In this document: positions 1 through 9,566 of the stretch, piece by piece | Layout of the letters: each line of letters begins with the position of its first letter | Position numbering within the stretch: position 1 is the first letter of the stretch | From: a virus | IMG/VR virus record: IMGVR_UViG_3300043409_000956 | Coordinates: 1-64,000 of that record | DNA length: 64,000 nt | Strand: one strand, 5' to 3' | Notes under the pieces: generated by a model | The model's input: the letters and a program-made list of their open reading frames with translations, nothing else | Databases searched by the model: none | What the model was told of the DNA's origin: nothing | Translations under genes and position numbers: made by a program

Positions 1-2
1 CC

Positions 3-1307
3 AGTGCTGGTACCAGATTAACCACAAGATGGGACGGAACCATAGTTCCAACCGATGCCGCAGCCCGGTCCTGGTGGACCAGTGGTTCCAACAGATCTGC
101 ACAATTTGCATCAGCAGGTACTGTGGCAGTTCCGTCATACTACACAAGAGCCAACTGCAATGGATCATCCAGCACCAACTCAGTTGAGGGAGATCACGGC
201 ACACCCTGTGCAGGACAAACATACGGTAAAACTTTTGGTTGGGCATACAATGCCAACAAGTGGTTCATTGATGCCTACGGCAGTTATGGATTTGGACTCA
301 ATGTAAATCTTTATTTTGACATAATGAAAATATTCCATGTCAACAAACCCATTAATCCAACATATGGTACAAAAGATCCCACAATCTCCAGCAACAGTTG
401 GGGATTTAGAGCCACACAAGGCAGTACAGGATATTATTATTTTAGACAAGGTACATCTGGCACCGGAGGAGTAGCGTACGGTAGCAAACCGGCCTTTATG
501 ACCTATCTAGGATCTTCGGGCGACAGTGGCCGATTCAAAGGTGAGATGGTTACTAACTCACTCACTGTGGCTGGGGATGAATTAATAGCCAGTGGGGTTA
601 TATTTGTTGCGGCCGCAGGCAACAGCAACCAACAACAGTCTGGTTCAAGCAGTCCCAATTTCAACAACTATTGGTCCAGCTCAGCATCAACTCCGTTAAC
701 TAGTGCAACACATGATGAATTTGGATCTACTTGTTATAATACCACCAGTCGAAGAGGGTTTCCGCAACAGATAGGAAAATATACCGATGGTAGTGGAAAT
801 GTTGTGTATCCAGTTATCAATATTGGAGCATTAGATAAAAACTTCACAGCAGGTAGCCTAGAAAGAAAAGTTGATTACAGTGACATGGGAGATCAGATCG
901 ATTGTTACACCCCCGGAGATAACACTTTATCATCGGCAAGAACTCCGTATACCTCATACAGCCGATACGAGCAACGTGCCAGTGGCCTAACATCATATGA
1001 TACTAGCTTCAATGGTACTAGTTCTGCATGTCCAACTGCCACGGGGTTTATTGCCACTGCACTAGAAACCAACAGATCATGGACCTGGCAAAATGTGCGG
1101 ACCTGGTTACAGGGTTTAACAGAACAAGATGCCGCTACATTTTATCAAGGGCCCGACCCTGCCACAGCAACCAGCACAGACTGGAGTGACTTAAACAGCT
1201 TGATGGGCGGCACAAGAAGAGTGGCGTACAACAATATGGTCATGCTATCACTAACGGGCAATGGATTGGCAATAACAGGTAACGGAATTAGAATATCATT
1301 GGTTTAA
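3..1307 (+). CDS. Subtilisin-like serine protease (S8), 5' truncated
   Basis: The reading frame is open to the left edge, so the start and the catalytic Asp lie outside the window. The rest of the subtilase signature is present: the catalytic His in DHGTPCAG (codon 195-197), the oxyanion Asn in AAAGN (codon 621-623) and the catalytic Ser in GTSSACPTATG (codon 1020-1022). GTG at 123 is an internal codon, not the start. The gene lies directly upstream of three tail-fibre genes, so a virion or fibre-processing role is plausible, although a role on host surface proteins is also possible. The fold call is firm; the role is inference. Confidence 0.85.
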   Translation, partial: SAGTRLTTRWDGTIVPTDAAARSWWTSGSNRSAQFASAGTVAVPSYYTRANCNGSSSTNSVEGDHGTPCAGQTYGKTFGWAYNANKWFIDAYGSYGFGLNVNLYFDIMKIFHVNKPINPTYGTKDPTISSNSWGFRATQGSTGYYYFRQGTSGTGGVAYGSKPAFMTYLGSSGDSGRFKGEMVTNSLTVAGDELIASGVIFVAAAGNSNQQQSGSSSPNFNNYWSSSASTPLTSATHDEFGSTCYNTTSRRGFPQQIGKYTDGSGNVVYPVINIGALDKNFTAGSLERKVDYSDMGDQIDCYTPGDNTLSSARTPYTSYSRYEQRASGLTSYDTSFNGTSSACPTATGFIATALETNRSWTWQNVRTWLQGLTEQDAATFYQGPDPATATSTDWSDLNSLMGGTRRVAYNNMVMLSLTGNGLAITGNGIRISLV

Positions 1308-1357
1308 CAATGAATAATATACACACATAATCCAATCACAACATACTTTCCCAGAGC

Positions 1358-1365
1358 GATAAATA
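1358..1365 (+). promoter_or_regulatory. Late-promoter-like box GATAAATA
   Basis: The octamer differs by one base from the T4 late consensus TATAAATA and lies 26 bases before the tail-fibre start at 1392, in an 84-base intergenic gap. Its position before a structural gene suits late transcription. Confidence 0.5.
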
Positions 1366-1391
1366 ACATATAATAATGGAATCTTCGCTCT

Positions 1392-2915
1392 ATGACAACT
1401 GTTAATTTAAATAGTGTAAACACAGGCAGTACAGCCAACTCTGGTGATGGTTCTACCATTAGAGATGCGTTTACAATTGTCAACTCAAACACCAACAAAC
1501 TCAACAATCAGTTGAATGGTACTGCATCACAGGCCGACACTTACCAAGTAACCAATGTCAGTGCCACTGGCATTATCAGTGCCAACACCGGTGCTGTCTA
1601 CGGATTAAATGTTTACGGTGGAATTGTTTTCTCCCGTGGATCAGAAGTGTTAACATCCAGCTCGGGTACATGGAACGGTGGCAATGTTAGTTTATATGGT
1701 ATTTTTGCCAACACAGAACCCAGTACCAGCACAACAACAGGTATGCTTCAAGCATTTGGTGGTGTGGGTATTCGTGGCAACATCAATGTTGGTGGCACAG
1801 TCAACACTGTTGTTGGCAATTTGGCAGTTGGTGGTGTATTTTCTTCAGGTAATGCCAGTGTAGGAACTCTTAGCGCAAGTGGTGCCACCACAGTTGGGGC
1901 ATTGACTGTAGCGGGTACAACAACATTTATTGGTAATGTCACTGTGGCCAATGCCACAGTGAGTGCAACACTAACTGGCAACACTGGTATTTTTACAAAT
2001 CTAACAGGTACAAATGTTTCGTTTGGAACTTTACCGAATTTAGTGGTTGCAGGAACCAGTGCATTAAACACCGCAACAGCGGCCAGTGTACAGGCCAGTG
2101 CCATCGGCAACATAACACCGGGCTCAGGTGCGTTTACAACATTATCTGTCAGCAGTACCAGCGCACACACAGGTGCGGCAACATTCACTACACTTACATC
2201 AGGCGGAATACAATCCACAGCAATAGGTAACGTAACTCCTGGCTCAGGCGCATTTACATCTGTATTGGCCAGCAACGTAACTAGTTCTGGTAACTTGGTT
2301 ACAACCAATGGATTATTTTGGGCCAACGGTATCAACGTGCTGTCAACATTTGCGGCCGCGTCGGCACTGTATGCCAATACCAATGTGGCAGCTTATTTGC
2401 CAATATACACTGGTGCTGTGCAGGCCAGTAGCATATTGCCCAATGCCAATGTCACTGCCAACATTGGATCATCTACTGCTTGGTTCAGTAATGTGCATGC
2501 CATAACATTCCGTGGAACGTCTACCACTGCACAATACGCTGACTTGGCTGAGGTATACGAATCTGACGTTGACTATGAGCCAGGTACAGTACTGGTGTTT
2601 GGCACAGATACCGAAGTTACTATCAGTTCTAAACACGAAGATAATCGTGTTGCTGGAGTAGTTACTACCAATCCTGCTTACTTGATGAACAGTGACGCTA
2701 CAGGTGTGGCAGTGGCACTACAAGGTCGTGTACCATGTCGTGTTGTTGGCACTATTCGACGAGGTGACATGATGGTGACTAGCACAACTCCTGGCGTGGC
2801 AACCGCATGTATGCCACCGTTTGGACCACATATAGGTACTGTAATTGGTAAAGCCTTACAGAACTATGAAAGTAGCGAAGTTGGTGTAATTGAAATTGTC
2901 GTAGGCAGAGTATAA
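1392..2915 (+). CDS. Tail fibre / virion structural protein
   Basis: This 507-residue protein is rich in Gly, Thr, Asn, Ser and Val. Its degenerate beta-repeats (GNVTV, VGGTV, GNxTPGSGAFT twice) are typical of trimeric phage fibres. The last 140 residues are non-repetitive and begin around AQYADLAEVYESD. That layout resembles the C-terminal domains of fibres that carry a chaperone or autoprocessing module (Peptidase_G2-like), but I cannot confirm the family. A similar repeat style recurs in the gene at 6817. The role is probably host adsorption. The long antisense ORF inside it is a composition shadow. Confidence 0.7.
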   Translation: MTTVNLNSVNTGSTANSGDGSTIRDAFTIVNSNTNKLNNQLNGTASQADTYQVTNVSATGIISANTGAVYGLNVYGGIVFSRGSEVLTSSSGTWNGGNVSLYGIFANTEPSTSTTTGMLQAFGGVGIRGNINVGGTVNTVVGNLAVGGVFSSGNASVGTLSASGATTVGALTVAGTTTFIGNVTVANATVSATLTGNTGIFTNLTGTNVSFGTLPNLVVAGTSALNTATAASVQASAIGNITPGSGAFTTLSVSSTSAHTGAATFTTLTSGGIQSTAIGNVTPGSGAFTSVLASNVTSSGNLVTTNGLFWANGINVLSTFAAASALYANTNVAAYLPIYTGAVQASSILPNANVTANIGSSTAWFSNVHAITFRGTSTTAQYADLAEVYESDVDYEPGTVLVFGTDTEVTISSKHEDNRVAGVVTTNPAYLMNSDATGVAVALQGRVPCRVVGTIRRGDMMVTSTTPGVATACMPPFGPHIGTVIGKALQNYESSEVGVIEIVVGRV

Positions 2916-2918
2916 CGT

Positions 2919-5900
2919 ATGTCAAGACCAGTATGGATCACTCCCGGAGGTAATCTCCCTATACAGCCTGAATTAGAGTTTTACACACTGCCATTACAGG
3001 TTACGAATCCAACTGGATCACCTGTCACCTTTACTTTTTTATCTGGTGAACTGCCGCCCGGATTACAAATTATACGTTCTGGTATATTACAAGGTGTACC
3101 GGTTGTATTAGATCCAAAGCCCGACGCCGAAACACGCACATATAAATTCACAATTCGAGCCAGTTGCCAAACACCAGTTGTAGTAGTGGACCGTACATTT
3201 ACATTTACAGTCAGCAATATACAACCACCAGTTATTGTTCCCGAGGAAGAGTTACTGGGCGAATTCTTTGATGGTACCAAAATTGATCTGGCTTTAGATG
3301 CCATAGAAGGAAATCCATCAGCTGTGTTGGTATGGGCCGTTAAAGATGGCGAGCTGCCGCCGGGTGTTGTATTAACTCAAGATGGTAGATTGATGGGATT
3401 TATTGGGCAGGCTGAATCGGTTACAACCGACGATAGACTTGGTTATGATGCAAGGCCGTCACAGGTACAAGTATTATTTTCTGCGGCCGCCAATGTCACT
3501 GTACCGGACAATCAATACTTTACAGGCAATGCACAACCATACAGACTAGAAACACAAACACCATTTGGTAGTCCGCAGTTGTATCAAGAACTGCCATACG
3601 ACTATAGCACATCGTTATCAACTAATAAAAATTATTCGTTTACAGTACAGGTATTTGATGGAGCCAAGTACGATACACAAACATACACAATTAAGGTTGT
3701 TTCAAAAGGTTCTTGGTCTACCGACAATGATATAAACACCATTGATGATAATATCATCACCACAGATGCTGACCAGTTATATGTTCCAATTATAACCACT
3801 GCCATTACTAGTTTGCCTGATGTACGTGAAAACAGCAACTTTGCTTTCAAGTTCAGCGCAATTGATTATTACAATACTCCGTCTCTGTATTGGTCTAGTC
3901 CCGATATGAGCGGAAATACTAATATTGCCAACTTGATTCCTGGACTAACTCTTGATTCAACCACAGGTTGGTTGTCGGGCCACATTGGAAATCAAGCTGA
4001 CTACAAGCAAACGTATACTTTTTATATAACAGCCGCCAATAACACACCAGGCACTAGTGTAATTACAGCAACATACGTTGCTGGCGGATACAGTAATACC
4101 AACTTGATTGTCAACAGCACCTCTGGTATCAGAGCTGGCATGTATGTACAATCTAATGTATACACCAACAGTCAACAAGTACTACGGGTGTTTAGTTCCA
4201 ATAACACCTTAGAGATCTCAGGTGTTGCCGCTAGTACTCCTGCAGGTAATATAACATTCAATGGCACGTTAACCAGTGCTCCAGTTGAATACCAGTTGAC
4301 TGTGTTGGGTGATGTTAATAACAAAATTGTTTGGGACACCGACAGCCTAGTTGGCACCATAGTCAACGGATCTATTAGTGAGTTAACCATTGATGCACAC
4401 AGCACATTGTATGTTGATGATGCAACTACCCCCGGTAAAAAAATGGTTTATAAAATAGTACACGGTACTGACACAGATGGATCGGCCATAACAGACACAG
4501 GATACAATACTCCAACGGAAGTTAGTTTGCCACAAGGTCTGGAACTATTACAATCCGGGCATATTGCGGGACGAGCCTCGTTTAGACATTTCCAATTGGA
4601 TGCTGGTGCTACATCAATTGATGGTGGCAGAACAAACTTTGATACCATCTACACATTCACAGTTCAAGCTGAATCTGTGGATCAGACAGTATCTGATGAA
4701 AAAACATTTACCATCAAGATTAGTAATTTATACAAAACACCTTACGAAAATTTGTATATGAAGGCACTAACAACGTTAGACCAGCGTAGATTATTCAATA
4801 ACATTCTTAAAGATCCAACTGAGGGTGGATTGTTCCCTGACGATTTAATTTATAGACTTGATGATCCAAACTTTGGTAAATCTAAAGATATTAAATTCCT
4901 AGCAGTGCCCGGTGTTGCTCCCAGTAGTCTAGAAGATTATATGTCGGCCATGCAAAAGAATTTCCAAAATAAAACAATTAAGTTTTCGGAAATCAAAACA
5001 GCCATAGCCACAGATCCAAACAATAACTATGCTGTCAAATACGAAGTAGTGTATGCCGACATTGTGGATCCATTCAATCCAGATAATGCTGACGTAGCAA
5101 TAGAGACTAATTTATATTCTACTGTAAATCATATCGAAAATCCATACTATGGCTCAAATAGTTCAGAGTATCATATACTAAATCCCAACACATTTGACAA
5201 CATGGAAACTCGTATCAGTCAGAATTTGGGTTACAGCGCACAGGGTGTTATACCCGATTGGATGACTAGTGTGCAACAAGATAAAACTGTATTGGGTTTT
5301 AAACGTGCCATAGTGTTGGCATATACCAAACCTGGAGCGGCAAAGAAAATTGCCTGGCGTGTCCAGAACAAGGGCATCACGTTAGATACTATCAACTTCA
5401 CTGCTGATCGTTACGTACTTGATAACATATTGAGTGCGTACTATAATGTTCCATCTGCTAATTTTGATTCAAGTAGACAAACAACTTTTGATTATTTGAC
5501 TCTAGTAGATTCTACGTCGTTTGATGTAGTTAACTATGCGGCCGAACAAACATTTGCCAGTATCAACAATCAACATGTTTCTTATATCGATGCCCGAGGC
5601 GGTATTGATGGAGTAACAACTTTCAGAGATGGTGATCGATTGATATTTGCCAAGCAAGAAAATTTCACAACTGATTTTTCAAATGATGGTTGGATATACT
5701 ACCGAGATTTATTTGTAGGAAATTATTCCGATGCAACTGATGATATTGATACAGCATATTTTGACTCTGCAGGATTTGATAGCTCGTATATTGTTCCGGG
5801 TTACATTGAAAAAGCCGCTAAAATACAAGAGCCTAGTTTAACTGGTGCCGTAACAGTTGGTAACCAGTACATCTATGTTCCGTATATTGTTGGTGTTAAT

Positions 5901-6782
5901 TATGTTGGTAAGATGATTAAGGCCACTAGTTTTATTGACGACAATACTGTGATCACCAGTCAAGTTGCTGACAACAGCACAGGCACATTGAGTTGGCGCC
6001 TAACATTAAATCAGATCACCATTGGTACAACTGCTGTTGGTACCACTGTTAAAATTGAATCATATTTGGTAGTTACCGCAGTCGATGGCAATGTGATAAC
6101 AGTTAATCCTGCATCATTCCCCAGTGATATTGGGGACAAGTTGGCCTTGATTGAAAATGCAGTATCTGGATATGGGATTGCAGAAGGTAGTAGAATTGCC
6201 AACATTGTTGATAATGTAATTACATTAGAAAACTATGAGTCCACATTTACAACCAGCATAAGAGTTGGTGATCTACTAGGTTATTATGTAGAGAACCAAC
6301 GAGCAGGTATTTGGGAAATACAGGTTAACGAAACTACTGATACTATTCGGTTACAGTTTGTAAAAGAACTAAGCCAAGGATCTGTAGTCAAAGTGCTAGA
6401 TGGTAGAAGTCATAGCCTAAGTTTCTTACAATATAGTCACAGTATAGAAAGCGGTCATACTGTACCAGATTTTAACAAAGTACCAAACGTTATCACGTTC
6501 AATGGCGCAGATGGTGGTAGAACTAGTTTTGACAGTAACGGAACAAAATTCCTTGATCGCAGAGATCAACCAATTTATATCCCAACAGTACCCGATGCCT
6601 GGGTTGCAAACACATACTACCCAGTGAGTAGCCGAGTACAATACCAAAATCAATATTACAGAGCCACCACAAATGTTGATGGGGCCGCGGTATTCCAGAC
6701 TGGAAAATGGGAAAAATACAACGAGTTAGAGGTCACCGGAGAAACGTACTTGAAGTTTCCGCAACTTAATGTATTCAACTAA
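2919..6782 (+). CDS. Large tail-fibre/adhesin protein with putative Ig (He_PIG-like) domains
   Basis: This 1287-residue protein starts three bases after the preceding fibre gene. The N-terminal half carries at least three copies of the He_PIG pattern, in which a LPPGL-type turn is followed by a G-x-xxG strand: GELPPGLQI near residue 45, GELPPGVVL near 145, and LIPGLTLDSTTGWLSG near 345. The last 70 residues have a Trp/Tyr pattern (WVANTYYPVSSRVQYQNQYY) like small carbohydrate-binding modules of the CBM5/12 type. It is probably a receptor-binding or baseplate-attached fibre. The middle (about 600-1150) has no motif I recognise. Confidence 0.7.
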   Translation: MSRPVWITPGGNLPIQPELEFYTLPLQVTNPTGSPVTFTFLSGELPPGLQIIRSGILQGVPVVLDPKPDAETRTYKFTIRASCQTPVVVVDRTFTFTVSNIQPPVIVPEEELLGEFFDGTKIDLALDAIEGNPSAVLVWAVKDGELPPGVVLTQDGRLMGFIGQAESVTTDDRLGYDARPSQVQVLFSAAANVTVPDNQYFTGNAQPYRLETQTPFGSPQLYQELPYDYSTSLSTNKNYSFTVQVFDGAKYDTQTYTIKVVSKGSWSTDNDINTIDDNIITTDADQLYVPIITTAITSLPDVRENSNFAFKFSAIDYYNTPSLYWSSPDMSGNTNIANLIPGLTLDSTTGWLSGHIGNQADYKQTYTFYITAANNTPGTSVITATYVAGGYSNTNLIVNSTSGIRAGMYVQSNVYTNSQQVLRVFSSNNTLEISGVAASTPAGNITFNGTLTSAPVEYQLTVLGDVNNKIVWDTDSLVGTIVNGSISELTIDAHSTLYVDDATTPGKKMVYKIVHGTDTDGSAITDTGYNTPTEVSLPQGLELLQSGHIAGRASFRHFQLDAGATSIDGGRTNFDTIYTFTVQAESVDQTVSDEKTFTIKISNLYKTPYENLYMKALTTLDQRRLFNNILKDPTEGGLFPDDLIYRLDDPNFGKSKDIKFLAVPGVAPSSLEDYMSAMQKNFQNKTIKFSEIKTAIATDPNNNYAVKYEVVYADIVDPFNPDNADVAIETNLYSTVNHIENPYYGSNSSEYHILNPNTFDNMETRISQNLGYSAQGVIPDWMTSVQQDKTVLGFKRAIVLAYTKPGAAKKIAWRVQNKGITLDTINFTADRYVLDNILSAYYNVPSANFDSSRQTTFDYLTLVDSTSFDVVNYAAEQTFASINNQHVSYIDARGGIDGVTTFRDGDRLIFAKQENFTTDFSNDGWIYYRDLFVGNYSDATDDIDTAYFDSAGFDSSYIVPGYIEKAAKIQEPSLTGAVTVGNQYIYVPYIVGVNYVGKMIKATSFIDDNTVITSQVADNSTGTLSWRLTLNQITIGTTAVGTTVKIESYLVVTAVDGNVITVNPASFPSDIGDKLALIENAVSGYGIAEGSRIANIVDNVITLENYESTFTTSIRVGDLLGYYVENQRAGIWEIQVNETTDTIRLQFVKELSQGSVVKVLDGRSHSLSFLQYSHSIESGHTVPDFNKVPNVITFNGADGGRTSFDSNGTKFLDRRDQPIYIPTVPDAWVANTYYPVSSRVQYQNQYYRATTNVDGAAVFQTGKWEKYNELEVTGETYLKFPQLNVFN

Positions 6783-6783
6783 A

Positions 6784-6791
6784 TATAAATA
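6784..6791 (+). promoter_or_regulatory. Late promoter, perfect TATAAATA
   Basis: This is an exact match to the T4 late consensus, 26 bases before the fibre gene at 6817 and just after the stop of the preceding gene. It is the best late-box match in the window. Confidence 0.65.
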
Positions 6792-6816
6792 TAGCTAATA
6801 TCGGAGCACACATTTA

Positions 6817-7698
6817 ATGTCATCAAACATAAACCCAAATAATATTAACGGTAATTTTCCCGTTGCAGGCCAGGACAATGACAGTCAGGGTTTTCGTGAC
6901 AACTTTACCAATATTTTAAACAACTTCAGTTTTGCAGCCACAGAAATCAATGCTCTGCAAAGTACAACAGCTTCAGTTCAAACTGTTGTACAATCCAATG
7001 GCAACGTAGAAGCCTTTTACGGTAACATTGCTCAAGGGTTGACTGTAAATAACACTACACATTTAATTGGTGCGGCCACACTGGATGCTAATTTAACTGT
7101 TGCTGGAATTTCTGCATTTACTGGAAACATTTCAGTTGGTGGAGTGGCCAGTATCACCGGAAATCTAACATCAGCCAACCTAACCGTGGGCAATGTACGG
7201 TCCACCGGAAATCTTTCGTTGACCAACAACATGTCTGTGGGTGGCAATGTTGCTGTAACTGGCAATGTTGCTGTAACTGGCAATATTACACTGGCCAGTA
7301 ACCTTATTGTAACAACTGGTACTGTGGTTGGTAATTTAACTGTAACTGGAGCTGTTACTACTCCCAATTTAATTATATCAGGTAGTACTATTGCATCTGG
7401 TGGCGGGGTACAATATAATACGCCATCGGCTAACTTTACGTATTCAATGAATAGTGGTATTAGTTTCTTTATACTAAATCCAACAACCTCAATTACAAAC
7501 GGTCAAATTACCCTACCAACAGGTAATATTCAAGGTGCCATGGTAACAGTCCATACAACTCAGGCCATAACAAACTTACAGGTATTGGGAAATCCGGGCA
7601 CTGTAGTAGTACCATCGGCTAACGTTTCACTGTCAGCTGGAAATGGATCACGATACTACTACCAACAGAGCGAAGCCAAGTGGTTTAAAATCAATTAA
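6817..7698 (+). CDS. Tail fibre / virion protein
   Basis: This 293-residue protein has the same low-complexity beta-repeat style as the gene at 1392 (GNVAVTGN, LTVGNV, SVGGxA). The N-terminus (residues 1-25, Asn-rich with GFRDNFTNI) resembles attachment segments of fibres. The C-terminal 90 residues (QYNTPSANFTYS onward) are a non-repetitive head. It is probably a short fibre or fibre adaptor. An 18-base tandem repeat lies inside it. It ends the structural block and is followed by a stem-loop terminator. Confidence 0.65.
   Translation: MSSNINPNNINGNFPVAGQDNDSQGFRDNFTNILNNFSFAATEINALQSTTASVQTVVQSNGNVEAFYGNIAQGLTVNNTTHLIGAATLDANLTVAGISAFTGNISVGGVASITGNLTSANLTVGNVRSTGNLSLTNNMSVGGNVAVTGNVAVTGNITLASNLIVTTGTVVGNLTVTGAVTTPNLIISGSTIASGGGVQYNTPSANFTYSMNSGISFFILNPTTSITNGQITLPTGNIQGAMVTVHTTQAITNLQVLGNPGTVVVPSANVSLSAGNGSRYYYQQSEAKWFKIN
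7243..7278 (+). repeat. Perfect 18-base tandem repeat in fibre gene
   Basis: GGCAATGTTGCTGTAACT occurs twice head to tail and encodes the hexapeptide GNVAVT twice. The repeat is in frame, so slippage would change fibre length without breaking the gene. Confidence 0.8.
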
Positions 7699-7713
7699 TT
7701 GGTTATACTGAGT

Positions 7714-7742
7714 TTGACTCCTAGTGGGCTGTAGTGTATACT
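7714..7742 (+). promoter_or_regulatory. Sigma70-type early promoter, TTGACT-N17-TATACT
   Basis: The -35 TTGACT (7714-7719) and -10 TATACT (7737-7742) are separated by the ideal 17 bases. The promoter overlaps the terminator hairpin of the fibre operon and drives the small early genes that begin at 7765. Confidence 0.75.
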
Positions 7743-7764
7743 ACTAGTTACTAGGAGTTTTTTT
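7717..7764 (+). terminator. Rho-independent terminator overlapping an early promoter
   Basis: ACTCCTAGT (7717-7725) pairs perfectly with ACTAGGAGT (7750-7758), and the T run ends at 7764. Inside the loop GTAGT (7731-7735) pairs with ACTAC (7740-7744). The -10 of the next promoter lies in this inner hairpin. The 3' arm (TAGGAG) also works as the ribosome-binding site for the ORF at 7765. Confidence 0.65.
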
Positions 7765-7890
7765 ATGAAAATTGCTTTGAGTCTATATCCTACCCAGGTC
7801 ATTGCGGAGAATGTAAATAAGTTAAACAGCCGCTATCATAGTGGCACGTTTGATCCACAGCACAAAAATAGAAAAGACGGAGATTTATAA
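7765..7890 (+). CDS. Small hypothetical protein, 41 residues
   Basis: The ORF starts with ATG seven bases after a TAGGAG site and ends in TAATG, sharing one base with the next start. The peptide (MKIALSLYPTQVIAEN, then a basic and polar tail) has no motif I recognise. It is the first gene behind the promoter at 7714, which supports its being real. Early T4-type genes of this size are often host-takeover peptides, but nothing specific shows that here. Confidence 0.55.
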   Translation: MKIALSLYPTQVIAENVNKLNSRYHSGTFDPQHKNRKDGDL

Positions 7891-8138
7891 TGCATCCACT
7901 TAGCCCAGATTTAAGTACGCTCACAGATGATGAAGTTGCAAGAAAATTCAATGAGTTGAGCAAACGTCTGGGGCAAGCATATAGATCAGGGCCAAGTCAA
8001 ATTATTCCACAGATTCAAATGCTTATGCAAGACTATCAACAAGAGCTTGGTAACAGACAGCAAAAACTAATGACAGAAATGGAACAACGTGCTGAGAAGA
8101 ATGGCAAGGGATTTAAAGGTATTATTGATATCTCATGA
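7890..8138 (+). CDS. Small hypothetical protein, 82 residues
   Basis: The start overlaps the previous stop by one base (TAATG) and the end overlaps the next start (8135). The protein is probably helical throughout. A DxxxRKFNELSKRLG-like segment and a long Gln/Glu-rich helix (about 28-70) suggest a small coiled coil. I do not recognise the family. Confidence 0.7.
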   Translation: MHPLSPDLSTLTDDEVARKFNELSKRLGQAYRSGPSQIIPQIQMLMQDYQQELGNRQQKLMTEMEQRAEKNGKGFKGIIDIS

Positions 8139-8659
8139 AGTATAATCAATTTGGACAAGCATACACTGACACCAATGAACTGTTTGAACTACTGTACGAA
8201 AATCCCGACTTAGACATCAGTCGTTTCCAAGTTGAGGATCCGGGACAGTATAATCAAGCAAGGGAAATTACGTACAGTGATTTTCCCATTGTGCAACGCT
8301 ATATGCCAATGGATTACAAAGAAGAAATACCCCTGGAGTTGTTTGATCACCATCAACAACAAACATGGTATATGCCAGAAGAATATAAAAAATTAGATGT
8401 TGCACAATGGTTAATGGATCAATGTGATACTGAACCAAAGTTACAGCGTGTTGGTCAAGAGTTATTACTATATCAAGAACGTGAGTTATTTGATTTATTG
8501 CGTTACCTAAAATACTTTGTAGATACCATGCGAACAAATTCGGTGGTATGGGGACTAGGTAGAGGTAGTAGTGTAGCCAGTTATGTGTTATACTTGATTG
8601 GAGTACATAAAATAGACAGCATGTATTATGATTTAGACGTGACTGAATTTTTAAGATAA
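8135..8659 (+). CDS. Protein resembling a segment of DNA polymerase III alpha (DnaE)
   Basis: The C-terminal 60 residues match the start of the DnaE palm region: WGLGRGSSVASYVLYLIG followed by YDLDVTEFLR. In bacterial DnaE the counterpart is a GRGSGAGSLVAY loop followed by DLLFERFLN. The protein stops where DnaE would continue into its catalytic aspartates, so it cannot polymerise DNA alone. The N-terminal 100 residues are unassigned. It overlaps the upstream gene by four bases. It could be a nucleotide- or DNA-binding fragment, or a decoy of the host replicase; that is inference. Confidence 0.55.
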   Translation: MKYNQFGQAYTDTNELFELLYENPDLDISRFQVEDPGQYNQAREITYSDFPIVQRYMPMDYKEEIPLELFDHHQQQTWYMPEEYKKLDVAQWLMDQCDTEPKLQRVGQELLLYQERELFDLLRYLKYFVDTMRTNSVVWGLGRGSSVASYVLYLIGVHKIDSMYYDLDVTEFLR

Positions 8660-8682
8660 GTATACATATAACGGAGAACCAT

Positions 8683-9150
8683 ATGAGTAAACACATTTAT
8701 ACCACAGCACAAGGCAAGCAAATCGACATCGAAGGTTTGCGTGTTGCCAATGAAGAAACTATTGCAGTTGGCAACATGAAGGTCAATGCACGAGGAGACA
8801 AACTTGGAGCAGGTGGGCGAGTTGCTGAAACTCGGAATCAGTCACAAGATGCATATTATCGCCTAAACACACAGGTGCCGCAAGAAATTGCCAATCCCGA
8901 TTCCGAAGTGGCTGTTAGACAACAAGCCAGATCTGGCGCCAAGGTAACACAGGGTACACCAATGCCTGAACCGTTGGCCGAAGCGCCAACAGTAGAAGCT
9001 GACCAAGAAGAAATTGTGTCACCGACTACACCAGCAGATCCAGTTCCGCAGTTGCGTGGATCCCTGGCTTCTGCAGTGGCCGCACCCACAGTACACAAAC
9101 AAGAATTACTCAAAGACCCACGTAAACCAACAGGACCCGCAAGGATTTAA
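8683..9150 (+). CDS. Conserved-type phage hypothetical protein, 155 residues
   Basis: The ORF starts after a clear site (ACGGAGAACCAT). The first 60 residues are ordered and polar (a GNMKVNARGDKLG segment). The rest is Pro/Ala/Glu-rich and looks disordered, with a Lys/Pro/Arg tail. It is immediately upstream of the GroES-like gene, so the two may be co-expressed. The function is unknown. Confidence 0.65.
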   Translation: MSKHIYTTAQGKQIDIEGLRVANEETIAVGNMKVNARGDKLGAGGRVAETRNQSQDAYYRLNTQVPQEIANPDSEVAVRQQARSGAKVTQGTPMPEPLAEAPTVEADQEEIVSPTTPADPVPQLRGSLASAVAAPTVHKQELLKDPRKPTGPARI

Positions 9151-9151
9151 T

Positions 9152-9565
9152 ATGCCAGTAGAAGAACCGTTATTTCAAGCCAGCAACAAATATAGAGCAA
9201 CAAATCAAGTTGACGGTGTTAGAGCATTACATGACCATGTGATCGTGCGAGACATGAACTTTGGTGCAAGAAAGTTAGCCAGTGGTATTTTCTTACTCAA
9301 CGACGATGGCAAGACTGAAGGTATTCGCCCACGTTGGGCCCGGGTGTATGCTGTTGGTCCCGACCAAAAGGATGTTGCTGTTGGTCAATGGGTGTTTATC
9401 GAACACGGACGCTGGAGTCGTGGCATGGAGGTTGAAATTGACAATGAAATATTTACTCTACGCAAAGCAGATACTAAATGTATTATTTTTGTCAGCGATG
9501 AAGAACCCACTGAAGATGAAACTATCAGTGATGCAGTAATGGCAGAGCGTAAATCAAGAGATTGA
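9152..9565 (+). CDS. GroES/gp31-like co-chaperonin
   Basis: This 137-residue protein has the Cpn10 plan: an ALHDHVIVRDM first strand, a mobile-loop region (LASGIFLLNDDGKTEG), then ARVYAVGP and VGQWVFIEHGRW before an acidic tail. T4 gp31 and related cyanophage proteins replace or modify host GroES so that GroEL can fold the large major capsid protein. ATG at 9152, just after the upstream stop, is the right start. The longer frame from 9014 runs through the previous gene. Confidence 0.7.
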   Translation: MPVEEPLFQASNKYRATNQVDGVRALHDHVIVRDMNFGARKLASGIFLLNDDGKTEGIRPRWARVYAVGPDQKDVAVGQWVFIEHGRWSRGMEVEIDNEIFTLRKADTKCIIFVSDEEPTEDETISDAVMAERKSRD

Positions 9566-9566
9566 T

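Noticed and set aside
1748-2383. Long minus-strand ORF (211 codons) inside the fibre gene
   Set aside because: It mirrors the repetitive fibre codons, has no ribosome site and its translation is Val/Pro/Ala low complexity.
8660-8682. TATACAT as a separate promoter before 8683
   Set aside because: No acceptable -35 upstream.
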